Shown here piece by piece: positions 25,871 to 34,778 of a DNA stretch of 64,000 nucleotides (position 1 is the first letter of the stretch; each line of letters opens with the position of its first letter). The position numbers and the translations under genes are program-made. The notes under the pieces are model-generated. The model was not told the origin of the DNA. It saw nothing but the letters and a program-made list of their open reading frames with translations, and made no database searches. Source of the stretch: Microbacterium sp. MYb66 (GTDB lineage: Bacteria > Actinomycetota > Actinomycetes > Actinomycetales > Microbacteriaceae); contig NZ_PCOV01000002.1 of assembly GCF_002979435.1 (NCBI RefSeq), forward strand, positions 372,001 to 436,000. The letters are read 5' to 3'.

Positions 25871-26311
25871 ATGCGAAAGTCGACACTCACCGCGCTCCCC
25901 CTCGCCGCCCTCGTCCTGGTCACCGTACTCAGCGGATGCAGCGAAGCCGGCGCCCCTCCGACCTCCGACGCCCCCTCTGCCGCAACAGAGCAGAGCGGCG
26001 ACCTTGCAGAACTCCGGGAGGCTGCGATGGAGGGGGCGACGATCGTGTCCTGCCCGACGAAGCCGATCACGCAGATGGGTGTGGTCCTCCGCATCGAGGG
26101 CGATTGCGACGTGGTGGACCTCGAGCTCACCGGCGGTGTCGTGATCGTCGATGACGTGGAGACGCTCACCGTCTCCGGCACCGGCAACGTCGTCTACGCC
26201 GAGGACCTCGGCACCCTCACCGTCAGCGGATCCACCAACGTCGTCACCTGGGCAGGCTCCGGCACTCAGATCGAAGACACCGGCACCGCAAACGTGCTCA
26301 CACACGGCTGA
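25871..26311 (+). CDS. DUF3060 lipoprotein
   Basis: The 146-residue protein has a lipobox (LSGC, Cys about residue 23), a short polar linker and a C-terminal DUF3060 region. The region shows short repeating strands (VVDLELTGGVVIVDDVETLTV, then LTVSGSTNVVTW), which suggest a small beta-solenoid. DUF3060 has no established activity. The repeats resemble the central part of the preceding OmpA-domain lipoprotein, so the two may be a functional pair. It lies 34 bases after that gene and is followed by a strong terminator. Confidence 0.87.
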   Translation: MRKSTLTALPLAALVLVTVLSGCSEAGAPPTSDAPSAATEQSGDLAELREAAMEGATIVSCPTKPITQMGVVLRIEGDCDVVDLELTGGVVIVDDVETLTVSGTGNVVYAEDLGTLTVSGSTNVVTWAGSGTQIEDTGTANVLTHG

Positions 26312-26312
26312 G

Positions 26313-26349
26313 GCGGAGACCGTCACCGGCTCGCGGTGACGGTCTCCGC
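26313..26349 (+). terminator. Strong terminator after the DUF3060 lipoprotein
   Basis: Perfect 16-base arms (26313-26328 and 26334-26349) with the loop GCTCG begin one base after the stop codon. No T-run follows. It probably ends the two-lipoprotein transcript. Confidence 0.82.
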
Positions 26350-26387
26350 AGATCACCGGCTCCAACCCCCAGCCTCAGGACCCTGTC

Positions 26388-27415
<1,028 letters not shown>

Positions 27416-27419
<4 letters not shown>

Positions 27420-28063
27420 ACACCGCAGACCCGTCAACCCCCGGCAGCTTCCGATTCTGGCTCTTCCCCTGGGCCGTGTGGATCCTGTCGGTCAGCATCC
27501 TCGCCGGACTCGTGCGTCCGCGACACACCGGACCGCGCTGGTGGGTCTACCCGCTCGCGCTCTTCAGTTGGCCGCTGCTCTTCCTCGGAGCGCTGCCCTA
27601 CGCCTCCCGGAAGACGCTCTTCCTCGACGACGACCGACGCACCATCCTGATCCTCGATCGAAACCCCTCGTGGCGCCTGACCCTCGGCGGTGCGCTCGGG
27701 GTCGCCGTCACCCTGGTGGGCGGATGGGTGCTCGGCGGCATCTACATCCTGCTGCTCTGCCTCTACCTCTTCGCCGTTTCGGCCCTCCTCCTCGCCGCCA
27801 CATCCGTCGACTCCGTGGTCGCTGATTTCGAGCTTCTGTTCGCGCCCCCACGGGAGACGTATCGGACCGTCAACTACCTGGGATCGCTCTCCGGAAAGAC
27901 GCCGGACGCGCGCCGCTTCGCCACGCGGGTCGTGCGCGATCTCGTCCGGGCCGGCGATCTCATCGCTGTCGTGGCTGACAACCAGCAAGACGCCAAGGCG
28001 TACGAAGAATACGGATTCGTGAGGAAGAACGTCGAGGGGCTTCTCCTCTCCGCCCGTCGCTGA
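27416..28063 (+). CDS. Membrane protein with GNAT-like C-terminal half
   Basis: The 215-residue protein has two N-terminal helices (about residues 14-32 and 43-60), a short polar strand (KTLFLDDDRRTILILDRN), two more helices (about 85-125), and a soluble tail (about 135-215). The tail ends with DNQQDAKAYEEYGFVRKN, matching the closing motif of GNAT acetyltransferases (NxxAxxxYxxxGF); DLIAVVADN fits the preceding strand. The acetyl-CoA pyrophosphate loop is not obvious. I do not recognise the family. It overlaps the CPBP protease gene by ATGA, so the two are probably coupled. Confidence 0.72.
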
Positions 28064-28112
28064 CCCCCGCGCCCTCACCGCGCAGGCCCCTTGCGCCCGC
28101 GGGGGCAGAGGA

Positions 28113-28155
28113 TCAGAATGCTCGCAATGTCACCAGAATATTGCGATCATTCTGA
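28113..28155 (+). promoter_or_regulatory. Long inverted repeat abutting the RBS of the second adhesin gene
   Basis: Arms of 16 bases (28113-28128 and 28140-28155) match at 15 positions and flank an 11-base spacer. The 3' arm runs into the GAGGAG Shine-Dalgarno at 28154-28159, and the ATG is at 28165. The element could be a dimeric DNA operator (arm centres 27 bases apart) or an mRNA hairpin controlling access to the ribosome site. Confidence 0.7.
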
Positions 28156-28164
28156 GGAGCCGGC

Positions 28165-29961
28165 ATGCACAAGCGATCGACGCGGTGGGCCGCTCCCGCC
28201 GCGCTCGTCACGATCCTGGCCGCGAGTCTGCTGCCGGCCGGCGCCGCGCAGGCAGTCGACCTCGACGGCATCACCTCCGTCACGATCGTCGAACCGACCG
28301 ACACCCTCACCGTCTTCGAGAACTTCCGGCTCGAGGCGACCTGGGTCGTCCCCGACACCGCAGTTCCCGGAGACACCTTCGGATTGACGTTCCCCAGCAC
28401 GCCTCTGCTCGTGGGCGTCACCGATTCCTTCATCCTGGAGTCGCCTGATGCGGAGGAAGTCGGCTCGTGCACGGTCACCAGCACCGGCATCGAGTGCGTG
28501 CTCGGCGACTACGTGCTCACCCACGACAACGTCAGCGGCAGTCTCTTCTTCTGGGCCCAGGCGCAGGAGACCAGCGACAGCGACACGCTCACCTTCACCA
28601 CCAGCGGCGGCCGTTCGATCGACGTTGCCGTGCCGGGCGGCGAGATCGTCGACAAGGACGCGTGGGGCCCGCCCGCAGAAGCCGAGAAGGCCGGTGTCGT
28701 CACGACCGACGGCGACCACCTCGAATGGGACGTCTATGTGCCGAGCAATCAGATGACGGCCGGTGAGGTCATCACCGACACCTTCACACCCGGCCTGACC
28801 TTCGTCCCCGCCTCCATGCAGGTCGGCTACGTGCTCATCGCGGATTGGAACGGCGGCGCGTTCACCGATGCGGACTTCGTCGTCCTCACGGAGCCGGCCG
28901 ACTACGTCATCGCCGACGATCCCCCCACATCGTCATTCACCCTGACGCTGAACGGCCCGGTGCCCGCTGACGCGATCTACCGTCTCCGCTACCGGATGTC
29001 AGTCCCTCCCGGCACCGTCGCGGGCGACGTCTTCACCAACACGGTCTCCGGCGTCGGATTCACCGCGGCGTCAGGGTCGATCACGTACATCGGCTCGGGA
29101 GGGGGCGGTGAGGGCGACGAGCCCGGCACCTTCACCGTCAGCAAGACACTCTCGGGTTCCGGCACCGCACTCGTGCCGGCCGACACCGCGTACTCGATCA
29201 CCTACTCCTACCCGGCGGCAGGCGGCCCGGTGACCGGCGTCATCGACGTGGTCGCCGGGCAGACGAGCGCAGCGATCGGGCCGATTCCGCCAGGGACGGT
29301 CGTGACCCTCACCGAGACCCCGCCGGCGCCCGTCGAGGGTGCGACCTGGGGTACGGCGACGTACAGCGGAACGGGGGTGAGTCCGACCGCGGGAGGCGCA
29401 CAGGTCACGATCGTGACCGGTGCGAACGTCGATGTGGCGGTGCAGAACTCCGTCGAGCTCGTGCCGCCGCCCGACCCCGGCACGTTCACCGTGAGCAAGG
29501 CACTTTCCGGCTCGGGGGCATTGCTCGTACCGGGAGACACGGCGTACACGATCGCCTACTCGTACACGTCACCGGGCGGGACGGTCACGGGGGCGGTATC
29601 TCTTCTGGCGGGAGAGACGAGCGCACCGATCGGACCGGTGGCCGAAGGAACAGTCGTCAGGATCGAGGAGGCCGCACCCGCACCGATCGCCGGAGTGACC
29701 TGGGGTGCGTCGACGTACGTGGGCAGCGGAGTGACAGCGGCCGGAGCCGGGGCGACGTTCACGATCGTGACAGCCACGAACGTGGACGTCACCGTGCAGA
29801 ACACCGCCGAGCTGGTGCCGCCACCGGACGTCCCCGACGAACCGTCTCAGGGCCTGGCCCGGACCGGCGGCGAAGTGTGGGGTCTTCCGCTCGCCATCGC
29901 CTTGCTCATCGGTGGCTTCGTGCTCGTCAGGGCCCGGTCGGTGCGCCGCGCCTCCGCGTGA
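28165..29961 (+). CDS. Cell-wall-anchored adhesin with LARTG signal and two DUF5979 repeats
   Basis: The 598-residue protein has a signal peptide (about 1-31, ending AQA) and an N-terminal Ig-like region similar to the first adhesin (ATWVVPDTAVPGDTFGLTFP). A second beta-rich domain extends to about residue 310. Two tandem DUF5979 units of 118 residues follow (from residues 321 and 439; GTFTVSK-LSGSG). The sorting signal is LARTG near residue 563, a hydrophobic helix and a basic tail. LARTG fits a class E sortase. The start ATG follows GAGGAGCCGGC. Its last 35 bases overlap the end of the convergent wall-protein gene. Confidence 0.87.
   Translation: MHKRSTRWAAPAALVTILAASLLPAGAAQAVDLDGITSVTIVEPTDTLTVFENFRLEATWVVPDTAVPGDTFGLTFPSTPLLVGVTDSFILESPDAEEVGSCTVTSTGIECVLGDYVLTHDNVSGSLFFWAQAQETSDSDTLTFTTSGGRSIDVAVPGGEIVDKDAWGPPAEAEKAGVVTTDGDHLEWDVYVPSNQMTAGEVITDTFTPGLTFVPASMQVGYVLIADWNGGAFTDADFVVLTEPADYVIADDPPTSSFTLTLNGPVPADAIYRLRYRMSVPPGTVAGDVFTNTVSGVGFTAASGSITYIGSGGGGEGDEPGTFTVSKTLSGSGTALVPADTAYSITYSYPAAGGPVTGVIDVVAGQTSAAIGPIPPGTVVTLTETPPAPVEGATWGTATYSGTGVSPTAGGAQVTIVTGANVDVAVQNSVELVPPPDPGTFTVSKALSGSGALLVPGDTAYTIAYSYTSPGGTVTGAVSLLAGETSAPIGPVAEGTVVRIEEAAPAPIAGVTWGASTYVGSGVTAAGAGATFTIVTATNVDVTVQNTAELVPPPDVPDEPSQGLARTGGEVWGLPLAIALLIGGFVLVRARSVRRASA
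29125..29829 (+). repeat. Tandem 354-base coding repeat in the second adhesin
   Basis: Two in-frame units begin at 29125 and 29479, 354 bases (118 codons) apart, and encode the DUF5979 domains. Each unit opens with GTFTVSK, contains TVTGAV/PVTGVI and G-x-TSA-IGP, and ends in an N-V-V-QN-ELVPPP segment. They differ at many codons, so the duplication is not recent. Confidence 0.85.
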
Positions 29962-32221
29962 GCAGAAGGCCGACCAGAAGGAGCCCGGCGCCTGCCAGGA
30001 GGCTCGCCGCGGGGTCGATTCCCGTCGTGGGCAGCGAGCCCTCGGCATCAGGCGTATCGGGCGGGACAGGCGGAGTGGGCGGGACGACCACCTCGACGCG
30101 CTCGCTGTCCTCGGTCGTCAGCGTCTGCCCGGCGGGGGTGAGCGCGGTGACCGTCGCGACGTTCACGACGGAGGGTGCCGACGCTGCCGTCAGACGCACC
30201 GTGCAGTCGCTCGTCTCGGTCGCGCCGGCAGCGAGCGCCCCGATCGCCACGGTGCACGCGGGGAAGAGCGGGTCGTCGATGACGACGTCCGTCAGATCGA
30301 CCTCCCCGGTGTTGGTGACGGTCAGGCCGAAGGTCACCTGCTGCCCGGCGGTGACCGAGTCACGGTCGACCGTCTTGCTGAGCTCCACACCGCTGACCGC
30401 GGCGGATGCGGTCGCCGCGGTGTCCACCGACAGGCCGCCGGTGGACCGCGAGGCCGAGGCGAGTTCGGCAGTGTTGGTCATGCCCTCCTCCAAGACCGAC
30501 GTGCAATCGACCGTGGTCGTGGACAGCGGCGCGAGAGTGCCGAGGACTCGATCGCAGCCGGGCGCCGCAGCGTCGGCGACCTCCACCGATTCGAGCGGAA
30601 CGGTGCCGGTGTTCACCACGGTGATCGTCCAGGTGACGGCGCTGCCACGGGGCACGTCGGCCGCAGAGGGCGTCTTCGACAGGCTCACCGCGAGAAGTCC
30701 GACGACGGTGGGAGCACCGTCGGCGACCTCGGCTCCCGAAGGATCGGCCGCGCGGGCCTCGAAACAGCCGATCACCGCCCCGGCCGCGGGTGCGGCGCAC
30801 TGCAGCACGATGGTGGCATTGCCGTTCAGCACCGCGAACCCGGTGATGGTGTTCCCCTCGAGCACCGCGCCCGGCGGCAGACCGCTGCAGGATGAGAGGG
30901 CGATCGGCGACGTGATCGTGAGTGCGCTGAGCGGGACGGAGCCGGGGTTGCGGACCACCACGTCGAAGGAGGATGCCTCGGCAGACGTCCGCACCTGGGT
31001 CGGTGTGACGGTGATGTCGAGGTCGGACACCGGGAGCGAAAGCACCACGTCCATGATCGTGAAGCCGTCGCCGCCGGTGCCGAACTGGAATGTGAGCGAG
31101 GTGTCCCCGGGGGCGAGGCCGGAGAGCGGACTTGTCGCGATGTCGACGGAGGCGTTGGTGAAGGGAGTCGCCGCTGCATAGTCGGGGAAGGGCACGCCAC
31201 TCGGCGCCCGCGAGATCGCGATATTGTTCGTCGCTCCCTCATCGTTCTGCAACCGGGTCGGCGTGGTGTTCGACGACGTCGTGTACTGCCCGAAGTCCCC
31301 GGAGTCGGCGTGGTCGCCTTCGGCGAGGAAGTACCCGACCCGCGCGCCGGATCCGGCAGCGGTGAAGCCGGTGAGCGAGAAGTTCCGGTTGCCGCCCGGG
31401 GCCAGGTCCTGCGAGCCGCGGTAGATGACGACGCGGTGCGAGGCGGTGGTCGAGTCCGTCGGCTCGAACGCCCCGTGGTCGTAGACGACTGTGAGGCTCC
31501 ATCCGGCGAAGCACGAGCGCCCGGTCCCCGTCCAGAGGTTCCCGACCGAGATCGTCTCCTCGGTCCCGCTCTCCCCGCTCTGGAACAGCGACGTCACGTC
31601 GGCGTTGGCGACGTAGATCCCCGCCCGGCCCGCGGCCGGCGGCGTTCCCCCGTCGATCATGTCCGGTGCGACCGCCGAGATCGGTCCGGACGCCCCCCGC
31701 TGCACCATGATCTGGCGATCGGCGGGGATGCCCGCCGGCACGCTGCAATAGATGCCGGTGCTGTTGGTGGGTGTCGCTCCGGTGGACACCCCGCTCGACC
31801 CCATCCAGGAGAGCTGCGCGTAGACCACGTTCGCCCCGGCGGGGATCGTGAGGCGCGCACTGGAGCTGTTCTCCGCACCGGCATCCGTCAGCTGCGGGAC
31901 GGCGCGGGTATGGGTCATGTCGGTGACGTTGTTGTGCACGCCGCCTGCGCCGCTGTGCAGTTGATTGCAGGTGTTGGTTCCCACGGCGGCGCACTCCAGC
32001 ACGCCGTTGCCCGCCATGAGGAAGTCGCCGTTGACGACGGCGTCGTAGGCCACGGCGTGAGGGAACGCGGCGGCTGCGGGAGGAGCGGCCGAGACGAGTG
32101 TCATTCCCAGCACCCAGAGAGCGACCGCCAAGACGGACGCACTCCACCGGACACTCCGCTGTCCACGTCGATCGGCGAGGACCGGCGAGGTCGGAGATGC
32201 GCCACCGGCGGCCACTCGCAT
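29927..32221 (-). CDS. Large wall-anchored DUF11 protein with LPTTG signal
   Basis: The 764-residue protein has a signal peptide (hydrophobic core about residues 28-46, ending AAAA). Residues about 55-390 form a beta-rich, probably adhesive, domain with GGNRNFSLTGF and LTFQFGTGGDGF. Three Ig-like units follow, the last two clear DUF11 repeats (SLSKTPSAADVPRGSAVTWTI and ELSKTVDRDSVTAGQQVTF). A Pro/Val-rich spacer and the sorting signal LPTTG near residue 730 end the protein. Unlike the two LAxTG adhesins, LPTTG suits other sortase classes. I chose ATG 32221 because a signal peptide follows it; the open frame upstream is antisense to nothing recognisable. Start confidence is moderate. Confidence 0.83.
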   Translation of the reverse strand: MRVAAGGASPTSPVLADRRGQRSVRWSASVLAVALWVLGMTLVSAAPPAAAAFPHAVAYDAVVNGDFLMAGNGVLECAAVGTNTCNQLHSGAGGVHNNVTDMTHTRAVPQLTDAGAENSSSARLTIPAGANVVYAQLSWMGSSGVSTGATPTNSTGIYCSVPAGIPADRQIMVQRGASGPISAVAPDMIDGGTPPAAGRAGIYVANADVTSLFQSGESGTEETISVGNLWTGTGRSCFAGWSLTVVYDHGAFEPTDSTTASHRVVIYRGSQDLAPGGNRNFSLTGFTAAGSGARVGYFLAEGDHADSGDFGQYTTSSNTTPTRLQNDEGATNNIAISRAPSGVPFPDYAAATPFTNASVDIATSPLSGLAPGDTSLTFQFGTGGDGFTIMDVVLSLPVSDLDITVTPTQVRTSAEASSFDVVVRNPGSVPLSALTITSPIALSSCSGLPPGAVLEGNTITGFAVLNGNATIVLQCAAPAAGAVIGCFEARAADPSGAEVADGAPTVVGLLAVSLSKTPSAADVPRGSAVTWTITVVNTGTVPLESVEVADAAAPGCDRVLGTLAPLSTTTVDCTSVLEEGMTNTAELASASRSTGGLSVDTAATASAAVSGVELSKTVDRDSVTAGQQVTFGLTVTNTGEVDLTDVVIDDPLFPACTVAIGALAAGATETSDCTVRLTAASAPSVVNVATVTALTPAGQTLTTEDSERVEVVVPPTPPVPPDTPDAEGSLPTTGIDPAASLLAGAGLLLVGLLLTRRRGAPTGP

Positions 32222-32322
32222 GTTCACACAGTAGACCCGATCAGGCCGGCCGTCATCAGGCAGAAATCGGCCGCCGAAACGAGGGAGCGATACCGGGCGC
32301 ACCATGCCACGAGGCCACGTCC

Positions 32323-33696
32323 TCAACGAGGTTGCTCGCCGCAGTCGATGGAATCGTGGCCCAGCGTCCACTCCTGAAGACGGCTCCCTCCGTCCATGCG
32401 GGCGAATCCCCGGACGGTCGAGGAACCGGCGGCCGCTTCGGCGCCGGCCGCGGTGAACGTCACGCTGCGACTCGCCCCGGCCGGCACCTTGGCGAACAGC
32501 TGTTCCCCGAGCGGCGAGATCACGCGAATGTCCGCCGTCGCGGTCGAGGCGTTCTGCACTCGGAACGTCAGAGACGCTCGGGAGTCGCTCGTGCACCCGG
32601 CCGCGACCGATCGAGTGATATCGAAGACGGAAGGGGAAGCCGTGGCCGTCGGCGTCGGCGTCGGCGTCGGCGTGGGCGTGGGTCCGCTGCCCGCGTCGTG
32701 GACGGCGTACGCGATCCGAGCATCCAGGCGCGTCCCGCCCTCATAGAACAGGTACGTCCGCGATCCGACCGTCACCACTTCGGGGGAGGCGACACGTCCG
32801 GCGTCCGGCGCGACCCCCGACGCCTTGTGCAGGTTCACTGCCGCACCCACGTCGGTGAGGGTCGCGTCGATCGGTCGCGCCGAGATGCGCCCGGAGGAGC
32901 CGTGATAGATGACGTACAGCTGGTCGTCCCACTCCCAGAGGTTGGCCGCCGAGACGTTGCCCGCATCGAGCGCACCCGGGACCACGATCGGATCGGGGCG
33001 CACCGTCCACGATCGTCCGTCGACCGACTCGGCGATGCGGATCCGGCGGGAGTTCGCCGAGGTGTTCTCCATATAGAACATCCCGTATGCGAACGCCGAA
33101 TCGGGATCAGGGTGCTCGAACACGCGGGCATACGCGGTCTCGGTCGTCTTCGCGCCGCCCATCGCGTTGTCCACCGCGACGCCGCCGTAGGCGAAGGTCA
33201 CCCCGTCGTCCGAAGTCGCGTAGCGGGTCGCGTCATTGCCTCCGTGGAAGTAGAGGAACATCGTGTCCTCCGCCGTGTTCCAGATGGCGTCGCCGCTGGA
33301 GACGTGATTGACGGAGTAGTGCGGCGCCCAGACGTTGGCGATGACGGGGTTCTTCTCGTACTCGGTCCACGGGCCGTCGAGCGAGTCCGCGTACATGAGT
33401 GAGATGCCGCCTGGATTCTCGTGCGGCGCGTAGTAGAGATACCACTCGCCGAGAGGAGACTCCAGGTGTGCTCCGGCATGGAACACACTGGGGAAGATGA
33501 ACTCCCCGGTCGGGTTGTAGCTCAGCGCAGTGGCGGCGGTCACCTCGCCGGCGTAGCTGAAGGTGGGTGGCGCGGCCGTGGCCGCCGTCGCCGGGTTCGC
33601 GATGACGACCGCAGCGATCAGCACCCCGAGGCTGAGCACGCCGGCGATCACTCGGCGATACGCGGCGGTGAGCAGTGGGGTCTGCGGCTTCGACAC
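32323..33696 (-). CDS. Secreted five-bladed beta-propeller protein, GH43-like
   Basis: The 457-residue protein has a signal peptide (about residues 1-38) and a beta-propeller domain (about 45-330) with the GH43/GH32-like rhythm of blade motifs: FIFPSVFHAG, GEWYLYYAPHENPGG, MYADSLDGPWTEY, LYVIYHG and YLFYEGG. A Pro-Thr linker and a C-terminal beta domain with two cysteines (about 360-457) follow. The propeller resembles glycoside hydrolases acting on plant or algal sugars, but catalytic acids cannot be fixed here. The GTG start follows GAGGAG ten bases upstream. It lies 101 bases upstream of the DUF11 wall protein on the same strand. Confidence 0.78.
   Translation of the reverse strand: MSKPQTPLLTAAYRRVIAGVLSLGVLIAAVVIANPATAATAAPPTFSYAGEVTAATALSYNPTGEFIFPSVFHAGAHLESPLGEWYLYYAPHENPGGISLMYADSLDGPWTEYEKNPVIANVWAPHYSVNHVSSGDAIWNTAEDTMFLYFHGGNDATRYATSDDGVTFAYGGVAVDNAMGGAKTTETAYARVFEHPDPDSAFAYGMFYMENTSANSRRIRIAESVDGRSWTVRPDPIVVPGALDAGNVSAANLWEWDDQLYVIYHGSSGRISARPIDATLTDVGAAVNLHKASGVAPDAGRVASPEVVTVGSRTYLFYEGGTRLDARIAYAVHDAGSGPTPTPTPTPTPTATASPSVFDITRSVAAGCTSDSRASLTFRVQNASTATADIRVISPLGEQLFAKVPAGASRSVTFTAAGAEAAAGSSTVRGFARMDGGSRLQEWTLGHDSIDCGEQPR
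32648..32683 (-). repeat. GTCGGC hexamer repeat encoding the Pro-Thr linker
   Basis: Four exact GTCGGC units followed by two variants (GTGGGC, GTGGGT) encode the Pro-Thr linker of the secreted propeller protein. Unit gain or loss changes linker length in frame. Confidence 0.85.
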
Positions 33697-33923
33697 GATG
33701 GGGTTTCTCCTCGGGTGGTGGTGGACGTCAGCTGCATCGGCTCTTCCGATTCTGTTTCCGGGACTCGAGCCGCGGTGTCCGCAGCCCCGTATATCGGTAC
33801 GGCTTCGCCGGAGCTCTGTAGCGGTTCGCGCGACGCACGTAGGTCGCACGCCGTCGGTCGGTGCGGCGGGCCCGAGCGAGCACGGTTCGGCGGCTCCCCG
33901 CGGGCACCGGATAGATTCCTCCC

Positions 33924-34685
33924 ATGGCTCTTTCCGGCAACCTCGAGGCGCAACGACGTCGCGACGAACTCGTCGAACTCGCGAACAGTCCCCAGGGCGT
34001 CATGATCGAGGCGGCCGCCGAGCTCTTCTCCGTCTCGTCGATGACGATCCGCCGGGACCTGCTCGAGCTGGAAGCCGAGGGCAGGGTGCGGCGTGTCCGG
34101 GGCGGAGCCGCCGCGGCTCCGAAGGCCCGCCCGTTCGATGCTCGCCGTGCCATCCGCGCGAGCGCGAAGCGGGCCATCGCCGAGAAGGCACTGCAGCTCG
34201 TCCCCGATCAGGGCAGCATCGCCCTCGACGCCTCGACCACGGTGAACATGCTCGCCTCGACGATCGGTCCGCGCGCCGGACTCACGGCGTACACGAACTC
34301 CTTCGAGTCGTTCCAGCTGCTGCACCCGCTCGACGGCGTGACGGCGGTGATCTCCGGAGGCACCGCCGAGCCGACGACCGGGAGCCTGGTCGGCCCCATC
34401 GCGCGCCGAAGCATGCGCTCGGTGTATTTCGACATCTTCTTCTCCTCGGCGGATGCGCTCGACAGCGCGGACGGCACCTCCGAGGTCTCGGTGGAGGAAG
34501 CCGAGCTGAAACAGGCGATGGCGGCGAACGCCGGGACCACGGTCGTCTGCATCGACTCCAGCAAGCTCGAGCGCCGCTCGGTCGCCCGCGCCCTGGAGCG
34601 CGAGGAGATCTCGGTTCTCGTCACGGAGCTCGATCCCGCAGACGAGCGGCTGGATGTGTTCCGGGCGACAGCCGACATCCTCTGA
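33924..34685 (+). CDS. DeoR/GlpR-family sugar regulator
   Basis: The 253-residue protein has the DeoR N-terminal winged helix (SVSSMTIRRDLLELEAEGRVRRVRGG, about residues 38-62) and a DeoR sensor domain (NagB/RpiA-like) with ISGG, FFSSADALD and the VCIDSSKLERRS stretch. DeoR repressors respond to phosphorylated sugars. It is directly upstream of rhaD and rhaB, as rhaR is in rhizobial rhamnose loci, so rhamnulose 1-phosphate or a relative is the likely signal. The mRNA looks leaderless: TAGATT (33912-33917) then six bases to ATG. Confidence 0.9.
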   Translation: MALSGNLEAQRRRDELVELANSPQGVMIEAAAELFSVSSMTIRRDLLELEAEGRVRRVRGGAAAAPKARPFDARRAIRASAKRAIAEKALQLVPDQGSIALDASTTVNMLASTIGPRAGLTAYTNSFESFQLLHPLDGVTAVISGGTAEPTTGSLVGPIARRSMRSVYFDIFFSSADALDSADGTSEVSVEEAELKQAMAANAGTTVVCIDSSKLERRSVARALEREEISVLVTELDPADERLDVFRATADIL

Positions 34686-34700
34686 TCCTTCTCTTGAAGG

Positions 34701-34733
34701 TTGGTTCATGTTATATTTCACAAGAAGTAACAC
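34701..34733 (+). promoter_or_regulatory. AT-rich promoter region of rhaD
   Basis: This short AT-rich stretch in GC-rich DNA carries TATATT (34712-34717) as a likely -10, with no good -35. The small inverted repeat TGTTA (34709-34713) / TAACA (34728-34732) brackets the expected start site. It could be the binding site of the DeoR regulator encoded just upstream. Confidence 0.45.
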
Positions 34734-34778
34734 CACCGGTACGCGCCGCCGTGCGCGCCGCCCTCTTCTTGGAGAATC

